A stretch of DNA of 64,000 bases from Lentimicrobium sp. (GTDB taxonomy: Bacteria; Bacteroidota; Bacteroidia; Bacteroidales; Lentimicrobiaceae): assembly GCA_019429275.1 (NCBI GenBank), contig JAHYJC010000004.1:1-64000 (forward strand), written 5' to 3'. The notes beneath the pieces were generated by a model that was not told where the DNA came from, did not search any database, and saw only the letters and a program-made list of their open reading frames with translations. This document shows, in pieces, positions 43,050 through 51,213 of the stretch. The translations under genes were made by a program, and so were the position numbers. Each line of letters starts with the position of its first letter. Within the stretch, counting starts at the first letter, position 1.

Positions 43050-43508
43050 ATGAGCAGATTATCTCATACCGATGAACAGGGCAAGGCCAATATGGTTGAT
43101 GTGGGAGATAAACCCATGCAGCATCGCACTGCCACAGCCAGTGGATTTATTGAACTGATGGAGAAAACCGTCGGGCTGATCCGTGAAAACGAAATGAAAA
43201 AGGGCGATGTGCTTACTGTTGCTGAAATTGCAGGCATACAGGCGGCCAAAGAGACATGCCGGTTGATTCCGTTGTGCCATCCTTTGCAAATCACGAAAGT
43301 TGAAGTAAAAACCAACCTAACAGATAATGGTGTTGAAGTAAAATCAACTATAAGATGTTTTGGCCAAACCGGTGTGGAAATGGAAGCCCTGACCGCCGTC
43401 AGTGTTGCCTTGCTTACCGTGTACGATATGTGTAAGGCCGTTGATAAACAAATGAAAATCAGAGATATATATCTGGTTGAAAAGCATAAAACAGACATAA
43501 GAAAATGA
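43050..43508 (+). CDS. moaC: Cyclic pyranopterin monophosphate synthase MoaC
   Basis: 152 residues. Signatures: LSHTDEQGKANMVDVGDK at the start, ETCRLIPLCHPLQITKV, GVEMEALTAVSVALLTVYDMCKAVDK with the catalytic Lys and Asp region. MoaC turns the MoaA product into cyclic pyranopterin monophosphate. It lies 140 bases after moaA, with no terminator visible between, and overlaps the next gene by four bases (ATGA). Confidence 0.96.
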   Translation: MSRLSHTDEQGKANMVDVGDKPMQHRTATASGFIELMEKTVGLIRENEMKKGDVLTVAEIAGIQAAKETCRLIPLCHPLQITKVEVKTNLTDNGVEVKSTIRCFGQTGVEMEALTAVSVALLTVYDMCKAVDKQMKIRDIYLVEKHKTDIRK

Positions 43509-43993
43509 AAAATCTGAGGCAATTAAAACCCGCTGTTCCCAGGCGCTGGCTCTTTTTTTTAGCAGCTGCTGTATGGGCCTATGCAGCTTACAGAGTTTTT
43601 AAGCTTGCCATCCGGTTTGTTCCTGAAGGACCGTTTCCTTTATGGATGGAAATTACACTTGGACTTATAGGATTCGCCGTGTTTTTCAATTTTGTATTTT
43701 TAAAAGTAAGCAAGAGACACATCCGGCGTATCGCTGCAATGGAAGAAAAAAATCCCTGTTTGTTTGCCTTTTTTGGCTGGAAAAGTTATCTCCTGATTGC
43801 CGCAATGGCTACTATGGGTATATTTTTTGCCCGCCTTGAATTGCTTCCTCTTTATCTTCAGGGAATCTTTTATATTGCCCTGAGTGGATCACTTTTCATG
43901 TCGGCAATGATGTTTATAAACGCCGGATTGCTTTTTCAAGAAAAAGATCCGGAAGATGCGGAAATTGAAGATAAAATGAACATGGATAATTAA
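43505..43993 (+). CDS. Unknown membrane protein in the Moco cluster
   Basis: 162 residues with four hydrophobic segments (about 14-34, 43-67, 90-112 and 118-142) and a charged acidic C-terminus (EKDPEDAEIEDKM). A basic cluster with His (KVSKRHIRRI) joins helices 2 and 3. I do not recognise a family. The start overlaps the moaC stop by four bases and the stop is 5 bases before the MOSC-MoaB gene, so it is an integral part of the operon. It could be a membrane factor for Mo cofactor work or a passenger; the sequence does not say. Confidence 0.8.
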   Translation: MKNLRQLKPAVPRRWLFFLAAAVWAYAAYRVFKLAIRFVPEGPFPLWMEITLGLIGFAVFFNFVFLKVSKRHIRRIAAMEEKNPCLFAFFGWKSYLLIAAMATMGIFFARLELLPLYLQGIFYIALSGSLFMSAMMFINAGLLFQEKDPEDAEIEDKMNMDN

Positions 43994-43998
43994 TAATC

Positions 43999-44922
43999 AT
44001 GGAAATTAAAGTTGTATCTGTAAATATTTCAGAAAAGAAAGGGACAGTAAAGGTCCCGGTTGGAGAAATTACCATTGATGAAAAAGGCGTTCAGGGCGAT
44101 GCGCATGCAGGAAACTGGCACCGACAGGTAAGTTTGCTGGGAACCGAAAGTATCAGGAAATTTGAAAATCAGGCAGGGAAGACATTCCGGTATGGTGAAT
44201 TTGCCGAAAATATAACAACAGAAGGCATTGTTTTATATGAAACAAAGCCACTTGACAGGTTTATAATTGGTGATGCCATACTCGAAGTAACCCAGATTGG
44301 TAAGAAATGTCACGGAGATGGTTGTGCCATTTATCGAGAAGTCGGTAATTGCGTAATGCCTAAAGAGGGGATATTTTGCAGGGTGATTAAACCCGGAAAA
44401 ATCAGAGAAACTGATCGCATTGAATATCTGCCAAGGGTTTTTAAAGTGAAGGTCATTACGCTAAGCGACAGAGCCTCTGCAGGAGAGTATGAAGATCGGA
44501 GTGGTCCGCGTGTGGTTCAGCTGATTGACGAATATTTTACCTCACTTGGCTGGAAGTCAGAGATTGAAGGGGTTATTATTCCTGATGATACTAACTTGTT
44601 GAGGAAGCGAATGGTAGATGCCCTAAACTCAGATATTGTCATTACCACTGGTGGCACTGGTATTGGCCCACGCGATTTTACCGTTGATGTGATAAAACCC
44701 ATGCTTGAGAAAGAGATTCCGGGAATCATGGAAATAATCCGTGTGAAATATGGTTCTGAAAAACCCAATGCGCTGGTGAGCAGGGGAGTGGCAGGTGTGA
44801 TAGGTAGCACCCTTGTTTATACACTGCCGGGAAGTGTAAAAGCCGTGGAGGAATACCTTTCCGAAATTACCAAAACCATCCGCCACAGCATTTTTATGCT
44901 GAATGGACTGGATCTGCATTAG
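43999..44922 (+). CDS. MOSC domain - MoaB/MogA fusion protein
   Basis: 307 residues in two domains. Residues 1-145 are a MOSC domain (GVQGDAHAGNWHRQVSLLG, then FAENITTEGI and CHGDGCAIYREVG), a fold that carries sulfur or binds Mo cofactor. Residues 148-307 are MoaB/MogA-like: KVITLSDRASAGEYEDRSGP, TTGGTGIGPRDFTVDV with the pterin/nucleotide-binding GGTGIGPRD, and GSTLVYTLPGSVKAVEEYL. MogA adenylates molybdopterin before MoeA inserts Mo. The fusion suggests one chain handles cofactor activation and a later sulfur or delivery step. It is the last gene of the moeA-moaA-moaC run. Confidence 0.92.
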   Translation: MEIKVVSVNISEKKGTVKVPVGEITIDEKGVQGDAHAGNWHRQVSLLGTESIRKFENQAGKTFRYGEFAENITTEGIVLYETKPLDRFIIGDAILEVTQIGKKCHGDGCAIYREVGNCVMPKEGIFCRVIKPGKIRETDRIEYLPRVFKVKVITLSDRASAGEYEDRSGPRVVQLIDEYFTSLGWKSEIEGVIIPDDTNLLRKRMVDALNSDIVITTGGTGIGPRDFTVDVIKPMLEKEIPGIMEIIRVKYGSEKPNALVSRGVAGVIGSTLVYTLPGSVKAVEEYLSEITKTIRHSIFMLNGLDLH

Positions 44923-45015
44923 CAGGCTGATGGCTTATTCAAGGTGCGTTTTATAATCAGATAAAAATAGTCCTGTTTACAACAAAGGAGAACAATAGAG
45001 TTATAATCTGAACCA

Positions 45016-45996
45016 TCATCGGTAACTTTTACTGAGAAGAAGTAAATCGGCCAGGGCAATTGCAGTGGCGGCTTCGGCCACCACCGGGACTCTAAGTGCA
45101 ATGCACACATCATGGCGTCCTTCAACCTTCAGGGTATCCATTTTTCCTGTTTTCAGATTTATGGTTTCCTGAGGCAGAGATGTGCTGGAAGTTGGCTTTA
45201 CAACTATTCTGAATACCAGATCATTTCCATTTGTGATGCCCCCATTAATTCCTCCGGCGTGGTTGGTAAGAGTTTTTCCTTCGGTGTTTATATAAGCATC
45301 ATTGTGCTGGCTTCCCCGCATGCGAGCGGCACTGAATCCTGAACCAAATTCAATTCCCTTGATTGCCGGAATTGAAAAAATAAGTTGACTGACGGTTGAT
45401 TCCACTCCGCCAAAAAATGGCTCGCCCAGGCCCTTTGGCATATTTGTGGCCGTACATTGAACAATTCCGCCAACTGAATCGCCTGTTCCTGTAATGTTTT
45501 CGATGGCTCTGGCAATATCGGAATCACCGCCAATTTCCAGAATCTGAGAACTTATGGCAACAGGATCAATAATTTTTTTAGCAACCACACCGGCAGCCAC
45601 AAGCCCGAGGGTAATTCGTCCCGAGAAATGCCCACCACCACGAGGATCTGCATAGCCTTTGAATTTCATTCTTGCAGTAAAATCGGAATGTCCCGGACGG
45701 GGAATGTGGCGCAGGTTGTCGTAATCGGCAGATTTTGTATTGGTGTTTTCAAAAAATACCGAGAGCGGTGCTCCGGTTGTAAATTCATTCCATGTTCCAC
45801 TCATTATTTTTGGCAGATCAGGTTCTATGCGTGGAGTAGTGCCAGCTGCACCGCTTTTTCGCCTTGAAAGGTCGCTCAGAAAATCAGTTTTGCTTAACTT
45901 TATTCCCGGTGGTACTCCGTCAATCACTACGCCAATGCCTTCTCCATGTGATTCTCCAAATATGCTTATGCGAAAAATTCGTCCGATTGTGTTCAT
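45016..45996 (-). CDS. aroC: Chorismate synthase
   Basis: 326 residues, a little shorter than the 350-360 of most bacterial AroC. Motifs: FGESHGEGIGVVIDGVPPG at the start, RPGHSDFTARMKF, ADPRGGGHFSGRITLGLVAAG (the GGGHFSGR form rather than GGGRSSARET), GMRGSQHND-like ARMRGSQHNDAYI, and ending VEGRHDVCIALRVPVVAEA. The enzyme makes chorismate from EPSP with reduced flavin. It follows aroA by 15 bases on the same strand, so the last two shikimate steps are encoded together. Confidence 0.94.
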   Translation of the reverse strand: MNTIGRIFRISIFGESHGEGIGVVIDGVPPGIKLSKTDFLSDLSRRKSGAAGTTPRIEPDLPKIMSGTWNEFTTGAPLSVFFENTNTKSADYDNLRHIPRPGHSDFTARMKFKGYADPRGGGHFSGRITLGLVAAGVVAKKIIDPVAISSQILEIGGDSDIARAIENITGTGDSVGGIVQCTATNMPKGLGEPFFGGVESTVSQLIFSIPAIKGIEFGSGFSAARMRGSQHNDAYINTEGKTLTNHAGGINGGITNGNDLVFRIVVKPTSSTSLPQETINLKTGKMDTLKVEGRHDVCIALRVPVVAEAATAIALADLLLLSKSYR

Positions 45997-46011
45997 AATC
46001 TGATATTTGCT

Positions 46012-47268
46012 TTATAATATTTCTTCAACATGTATTCCCAGATTATTGAGGTCTGAGAAAAACCCCGGATAAGATTTAGCTACACATTCGGTATCATGAA
46101 TAGAAACCGGACCAGAAGAACCAAGAGCCAGGACAGCAGCCATCATGGCAATGCGGTGGTCGTTGTGCGAATTAACAAATGCTCCCTTAACCCTGCCACC
46201 TGTAATTGACAATATATTGTCTTCGATCCTTACTTTTATTCCGGTTTTTGAAAGCTCCTGCTGAATGGCCATTGCCCGGTTGCTCTCCTTGTGAATCAGT
46301 CTTTCAACTCCATGTATTCTGGAAGTTCCTTTGCAGTATGCTGCCAGGGCTGCAAGTGGGGGAAAAAGATCAGGACAATGGGTGGCATCAAATAAAAAAG
46401 AGTGTAATTCTGATTTATGAATTTCAATGAAATCAGGATGTATTTTCAAATCAGCACCTGCCATCTGAAGCACATGAAGAATTTCTTTATCTGATTGCAG
46501 GCTGTCTTGCTGAATTCCTTTCACTTTAATGTTTCCATTGATTGCTCCGGCAACCAGTAAAAATGCGGCACTACTCCAATCACCTTCGATGGTATAATCT
46601 CTGGCATTATATTTTTGCTGTCCAGGTATTTTAAACAATTCAAAATTGTGATTCTCAATGTAAATTCCAAAATCGGCAAGCAGTTTCATGGTCATTGAAA
46701 CATAAGGCTTGCTTTTGAGATTTGACACCCTGATTTGAGAATCTGATTCTGTAAGGGGAAGTGCCAACAACAAACCGGTAAGGAGTTGAGAACTGACAGA
46801 CCCATCAATCATTGCATTACCTCCCCTTAAAGGACCTTTTACAGTGAAAGGCAATAAACCATCTTCAGAAGTGAATTCTACACCAAGCTGTGAAAGTGCT
46901 TCGCCAATCAATCCCACAGGCCTCTTTAATAATGAGCCCTCTCCGGTGAAAGTGAATTTATTCTCGTGAAGCGCAGCAATGGGCGCAAACATGCGCATTG
47001 CCAGACCCGACTCTTGGCATTTAAGTTGCTTACTTTTAGGAAGAAAACCTCCCATGATGGTAATTTCATCTCCACCCGCCACAACTTCTGCCCCCAGATT
47101 CTTAATGATATCGAGTGCAGCCAGAGAGTCGTTGCTATGAGAAAATTTGAAAAGCCCTGACGTGCCTTTAGAAAGGAATGCAGCTGCCAAAGCCCTTTGC
47201 GTCAGGCTTTTGCTTGGAGGGGCATTTATCGTTCCTTCAATATTACCGGGATGGCATTGCAGGTTCAT
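46012..47268 (-). CDS. aroA: 3-phosphoshikimate 1-carboxyvinyltransferase (EPSP synthase)
   Basis: 418 residues, normal length. Segments: INAPPSKSLTQRALAAAFLS near residue 14, GDWSSAAFLLVAGAI near 230, and the closing NSHNDHRIAMMAAVLAL. The loop usually read as GNAGTAMRPL is CQESGLAMRMFAP here, a divergent form of the PEP-binding loop. The enzyme joins PEP to shikimate 3-phosphate. It is first in the aroA - aroC unit. Confidence 0.94.
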   Translation of the reverse strand: MNLQCHPGNIEGTINAPPSKSLTQRALAAAFLSKGTSGLFKFSHSNDSLAALDIIKNLGAEVVAGGDEITIMGGFLPKSKQLKCQESGLAMRMFAPIAALHENKFTFTGEGSLLKRPVGLIGEALSQLGVEFTSEDGLLPFTVKGPLRGGNAMIDGSVSSQLLTGLLLALPLTESDSQIRVSNLKSKPYVSMTMKLLADFGIYIENHNFELFKIPGQQKYNARDYTIEGDWSSAAFLLVAGAINGNIKVKGIQQDSLQSDKEILHVLQMAGADLKIHPDFIEIHKSELHSFLFDATHCPDLFPPLAALAAYCKGTSRIHGVERLIHKESNRAMAIQQELSKTGIKVRIEDNILSITGGRVKGAFVNSHNDHRIAMMAAVLALGSSGPVSIHDTECVAKSYPGFFSDLNNLGIHVEEIL

Positions 47269-47650
47269 TGTAAGAGAATAGTTAATGTTGTATTGATCAG
47301 CAGTTAATAAAGTTCAAAACAATTGATAAAATTAAAACTATATGCACAGTAAATACAAAAACCATGCAACTCCTCGTGAAATTCTTTATACAAAGATAAT
47401 CATTGAAAGCGGTCAGGTTCTCTATGAATTTCAAATCGGTGATGTTATCTGTGCCGGATAATCTCAGCAAGGGTTGTATATACCTTTTATTATTGATTTT
47501 TATTTTATTTTTTTTAAACCAATAATATTTTAGTGTGTTTGATGTTATGCTGGCTTGAAATTCCTTTATTTTTGAAACTGATTTGAAATTGCAGGAAAAT
47601 GGTTGGCAATTTCACGAGATAAAAGTAAAATGGATAAAAGTTAAGATCAA
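47269..47650. other. Intergenic region between aroA and the HD-domain gene
   Basis: An AT-rich stretch between two divergent genes. It holds a minus-strand -7 match (CAAAGATA, 47391-47398) possibly for aroA and a plus-strand match (TATTTTTG, 47567-47574) possibly for the HD gene. A 39-codon open frame (47342-47461, MHSKYKNHATPREILYTKII and on) is present, with no recognisable family or ribosome site; I cannot tell whether it is used. No tRNA or strong hairpin is seen. Confidence 0.4.
47567..47574 (+). promoter_or_regulatory. Possible -7 promoter element for the HD-domain gene
   Basis: TATTTTTG matches TAnnTTTG and is 76 bases before the start at 47651. No well-spaced -33 element is seen. Confidence 0.35.
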
Positions 47651-48211
47651 ATGATTTTATCAAGAAAAGATGCACTTGAATTGCTGCATCAATACATCAA
47701 AAATGAACGAATGATTGCTCATTCGCTGGCATCGGAAGCTGTTATGCGTGCACTGGCAACCAGACTTGGAAAAGATACAGAAAAATGGGCGATGGCAGGA
47801 TTGCTGCACGATCTGGATGTTGAAATAACCAATGCTGATCCCAGCATTCATGCGCTTGAAGCTGCCCGTATTCTAAAAGATATGGGATTAGATGATGATT
47901 TGACAGATGCCATAAAGATGCACAATGAAATGGCGACCGGCCTCGATCGTAACACTGAGTTTCAGCATGCTTTAGCTGCTTCTGAAACCATTACCGGTCT
48001 TGTTACGGCTACAGCAATGGTTTATCCTGATAAGAAAGTGGCCTCCGTAAAGCCAAAATCAGTGGTTAAGCGGATGAAGGAAAAGGCATTTGCAGCATCG
48101 GTAAGGCGGGAAGTAATTTTGGAATGTGAAAAAATAGGTGTTCCGCTTGATGAGTTTGCTGCGCTTGCCATTACTGCGATGGCAGGAATTTCTGATGAAA
48201 TCGGATTATAA
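47651..48211 (+). CDS. HD-domain (HDIG-type) protein
   Basis: 186 residues, a single HD domain. Metal-binding pattern: H23 in MIAHSLASEAVMRALA, HD in AGLLHDLDVEI, a later His in AIKMHNEMATG, and Asp/Glu residues in AASETITGLVTA. This is the stand-alone HDIG form, a hydrolase probably acting on phosphate esters of nucleotides or related molecules. The substrate is not known. The gene stands alone between divergent aroA and convergent tolC; a hairpin follows its stop. Confidence 0.85.
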   Translation: MILSRKDALELLHQYIKNERMIAHSLASEAVMRALATRLGKDTEKWAMAGLLHDLDVEITNADPSIHALEAARILKDMGLDDDLTDAIKMHNEMATGLDRNTEFQHALAASETITGLVTATAMVYPDKKVASVKPKSVVKRMKEKAFAASVRREVILECEKIGVPLDEFAALAITAMAGISDEIGL

Positions 48212-48215
48212 CAGC

Positions 48216-48247
48216 ATTAAACCTGGTGGTTTATGGCTTTTGATTTT
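48216..48247 (+). terminator. Likely terminator after the HD gene
   Basis: TAAACC (48218-48223) pairs with GGTTTA (48228-48233) around TGGT, followed by GGCTTTTGATTTTTCC. Short stem; moderate support. Confidence 0.45.
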
Positions 48248-48264
48248 TCCGGAAAGTGAAGGTT

Positions 48265-49752
48265 TTATTCCACATCAGGGATGTCATCAAAATTGAAGAG
48301 AATCCGGCGTCCGGCCACAAAATCATAAAGCGTTAACTTTCGGAGTTCATAAAAACTTCTCCAATATGACGAAAGTGCAGCAATGTATCCCTGCTGAGCA
48401 TTGTCTTTTTCAGTCTGCGCCAGATTCAGGTCAATGATGCCTATTTTGCCTATAAGGTAGCGCTGTTTTGTAACTTCATATCTTTTCACGGCCACAGTAT
48501 CACTTTTGGCGGCAATGGCAAGCTGATTTCGTTGCATATTAAACTGCATAACTTTCAGAAAAATTTCCTGATCAAAATCTATCATTTCCTGTTGAACAGC
48601 TGTTCGTTCAAGGTCTCGGTCCGATTCTGCAAGTTTGATTTTGCCGCGGGTAAGGCCCCAATCAAGGATGGGAACCTGAATACCCAGAACCAATCTTTGC
48701 TGCTCCTGCGGGTTTCTGTATACGGCACTGAAATCATCAGAGCTTTGTGTTAGTCCATATACTGCGAAAAGGTTGGCATTAAACCGGTTTTCGGTTTTGG
48801 CTCTGTTCACTCCACTTTCGGCAACAATCATACGCCGCTCGTAAGCCAGTGCATCAGAGCGGTTTTCGCGGGCTTCACTCACTGCCATCTGGGGATCTAT
48901 AATCGGTGCTCGGGGGGCATCGGGCGAAAGGAGCTGGATAACCATATCTTCGGGCAACCGAAGAAAAGATTTCAGGTTGAAGGTTTTCATCTGCACATCA
49001 AGGCTTGCACTCTCTACGGCCGATTGAGCATTTAAGAGGCTGAGTTCGATCTGAAGCAGTTCGTTTTCGGCAATGGTTCCAATGTTGAAACGTCCCCGGG
49101 CAATCTGGTAGAGTGTGTCGTTGTTGGCGAGATTTAATTGCTGAATTTTCAGCCTGATCTGAGCATCAAGCAGACTGAAAAACAGATTTGATGCATTGAT
49201 ATTGATCTGTTCCAAATCTTCAATGTAGCGCCTTTCAGCCTCGTTATAACGCATGGGCTCCACTTTTTTAGCCCATTTAAACTGGTTGTAGTTAAAAAGA
49301 GGTTGTCTGATACCAATATTCAAAGGCGAAGACAGATAGGAAGTTACGGTGCTGTCGCCAAAAATATCAATGCGCTGCAGGTCGGAATTTAGAAAAATCT
49401 GTCCTCCGGTTAATCCAATATTCTTTGTAAGCGACAATCCGGCAGAGTAATTGGCCAAATTTCTGCTGTAAAAAAAATCGCCTTCAGGAGTAGTAACCTT
49501 CTCAATGCTTTTACTCAGGCTGGGGAGTGTTCCATCAAGCGTTAGCATGGGCATAAGTCCGGCCTTGTAATTTCTGAATTGCCAGTAACTGCTCCTAAAC
49601 CTGTGCTGCGTGGTAAGAGCATCGGGTGACTGTTGTATTGCTATTTCAATGACATCGCTCAGTGTGAGCAATTTAACGGGAGTTTGAGAGTTCGCGCTGT
49701 TTGAAAAGGTAAACAGAAGAGCCGTTAAAGCAAGTATTTTAAAAACTTTCAT
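48265..49752 (-). CDS. TolC-family outer-membrane efflux protein
   Basis: 495 residues with a signal peptide (about 1-22) and two outer-membrane-efflux repeats. The helical parts contain LTLSDVIEIAIQQSPDAL at the start and DAQIRLKIQQLNLANNDTLYQIARGRFNIGTI in the middle, and the second repeat begins with AVSEARENRSDALAYERR. TolC-type trimers form the outer-membrane duct of tripartite export systems. It is the last gene of the set HlyD-like - MacB-like permease - TolC-like and lies 57 bases after the permease gene. Confidence 0.92.
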   Translation of the reverse strand: MKVFKILALTALLFTFSNSANSQTPVKLLTLSDVIEIAIQQSPDALTTQHRFRSSYWQFRNYKAGLMPMLTLDGTLPSLSKSIEKVTTPEGDFFYSRNLANYSAGLSLTKNIGLTGGQIFLNSDLQRIDIFGDSTVTSYLSSPLNIGIRQPLFNYNQFKWAKKVEPMRYNEAERRYIEDLEQININASNLFFSLLDAQIRLKIQQLNLANNDTLYQIARGRFNIGTIAENELLQIELSLLNAQSAVESASLDVQMKTFNLKSFLRLPEDMVIQLLSPDAPRAPIIDPQMAVSEARENRSDALAYERRMIVAESGVNRAKTENRFNANLFAVYGLTQSSDDFSAVYRNPQEQQRLVLGIQVPILDWGLTRGKIKLAESDRDLERTAVQQEMIDFDQEIFLKVMQFNMQRNQLAIAAKSDTVAVKRYEVTKQRYLIGKIGIIDLNLAQTEKDNAQQGYIAALSSYWRSFYELRKLTLYDFVAGRRILFNFDDIPDVE

Positions 49753-49809
49753 CCGTTAATTACGGTTATAGTGAGTTTATTATGACCAGGATTAAAAATA
49801 TAGCTTTGA

Positions 49810-51189
49810 TCATTCATATCTGAGCGAAGCAACCGGATCCTGAGAAGCTGCTTTTTTTGCAGGCATATAGCCAAAAGTAATCCCAACAGTAGCTGAAACA
49901 CCGAAGGATATTAAGATTGAAGCCATTGAAACAATGGTTAAAATTCCAGCAACTTCCATAATGATTTTTGCAAGTGCCAGCCCCAGGAAAATGCCTATAA
50001 TCCCTCCCGAGAGACTGATTAGAGTTGATTCACTGAGAAACTGAAAGACTACATCTTTTCTGGTTGCTCCTGTTGCCATCCTGATACCAATCTCCTTGGT
50101 TCGCTCCATTACGGAAGCAAGCATGATGTTCATGATTCCTATTCCGCCAACAATGAGTGATATACTAGCTATGGCGCCGAGAACAATATTGAAAATGTCT
50201 TTGGTTCTTTGTTCCTGTTTCAGAAGAAGTTCAGGTACTTTTATTTCGAAGTCATCAACTCCCGAATGCCGTCTTTTCAGCATTCGCTGAATGATTTCGG
50301 ATGTGGGTCCAATCATTGAAGTTTCCCTGACCTGAACCACAATTTTATCGATTTGGTTGCTGATGCTTTCGTCAGAGCCACCCGATGAACTGACAGATAT
50401 AAAATCTCCTCCCATTACTGTGGTACTGGTCCCACCACCTCTTACCATTGAGGTTGTAACTACCGAGCGATCGCGGTAACGCAGCAGGATGGTCTGAATG
50501 GGAGCATAAATCTGATTGTTATAATCACTGATGCCCATGTTTTCGGAAAGATCGGCCGAAACAGCTCTGTTTTGAAGCATTCCGGTAACTTTGAGCCAGA
50601 TGTTGCCAACTTTTACATATTGGCCGATTGGATCAGAGTTTGGAAAAAGTTTGGCTTTGATGGTGGCTCCAAGAATGCAAACGGCTTTCCCATCGCGCAA
50701 TTGCTCCTGATTAAACATTTCACCTTTTTCGAGAGACAAATTAAAAACATCAAAAAAATCAGGTGTCACACCACTTATTTTACCATAGGCACTAACTCCT
50801 TCAGAAATAATCACTGACTCGTAAACAACTTCAGGGCTAACTTTTGCTATGGAAGGAATTATTTCGGCAAATGAGGCTGCATCGGCCAGAGATAAGCCTG
50901 GTGAGAATTTTTCAGAAGCCTGCTTTCCCATGCCGTTTTCATCGCCTGTCGATGCTGCTTTTGATTCATATTTGGGCATGATGATGATGTTGTTTACACC
51001 AACAAGCTTCATTTGCTCAAGAATTTCCTGCTTTGCCCCATTGCCAATGGCGAGCATGGCAATAACTGCCGCAACACCGAAAATTATGCCCAGCGCAGTC
51101 AGCATCGACCTGAATCTATTGGCGAAAACCGCCTCAAGGGCTATGTTGAGTATGTATAACCTGCGTTCAAAATTGAGCGTTCTTTTCAT
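49810..51189 (-). CDS. MacB/FtsX-type ABC transporter permease
   Basis: 459 residues: an N-terminal helix (about 28-50, FRSMLTALGIIFGVAAVIAMLAIG), a large periplasmic MacB_PCD domain (about 50-335) with a Ser/Gly-rich loop, and three C-terminal helices. MERTKEIGIRMATGATRKDV and the ending SQDPVASLRYE are typical of MacB/LolC-type permeases. There is no nucleotide-binding domain in the protein and none in the neighbouring genes, so the ATPase must come from elsewhere. It follows the HlyD-like gene by 24 bases. Confidence 0.92.
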   Translation of the reverse strand: MKRTLNFERRLYILNIALEAVFANRFRSMLTALGIIFGVAAVIAMLAIGNGAKQEILEQMKLVGVNNIIIMPKYESKAASTGDENGMGKQASEKFSPGLSLADAASFAEIIPSIAKVSPEVVYESVIISEGVSAYGKISGVTPDFFDVFNLSLEKGEMFNQEQLRDGKAVCILGATIKAKLFPNSDPIGQYVKVGNIWLKVTGMLQNRAVSADLSENMGISDYNNQIYAPIQTILLRYRDRSVVTTSMVRGGGTSTTVMGGDFISVSSSGGSDESISNQIDKIVVQVRETSMIGPTSEIIQRMLKRRHSGVDDFEIKVPELLLKQEQRTKDIFNIVLGAIASISLIVGGIGIMNIMLASVMERTKEIGIRMATGATRKDVVFQFLSESTLISLSGGIIGIFLGLALAKIIMEVAGILTIVSMASILISFGVSATVGITFGYMPAKKAASQDPVASLRYE

Positions 51190-51213
51190 TGCTTTCTCTT
51201 GAATTACAGGATT

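Noticed and set aside
47269-47650. tRNA or other structured RNA gene in the gap
   Set aside because: No cloverleaf, T-loop sequence or long stem could be found on either strand.
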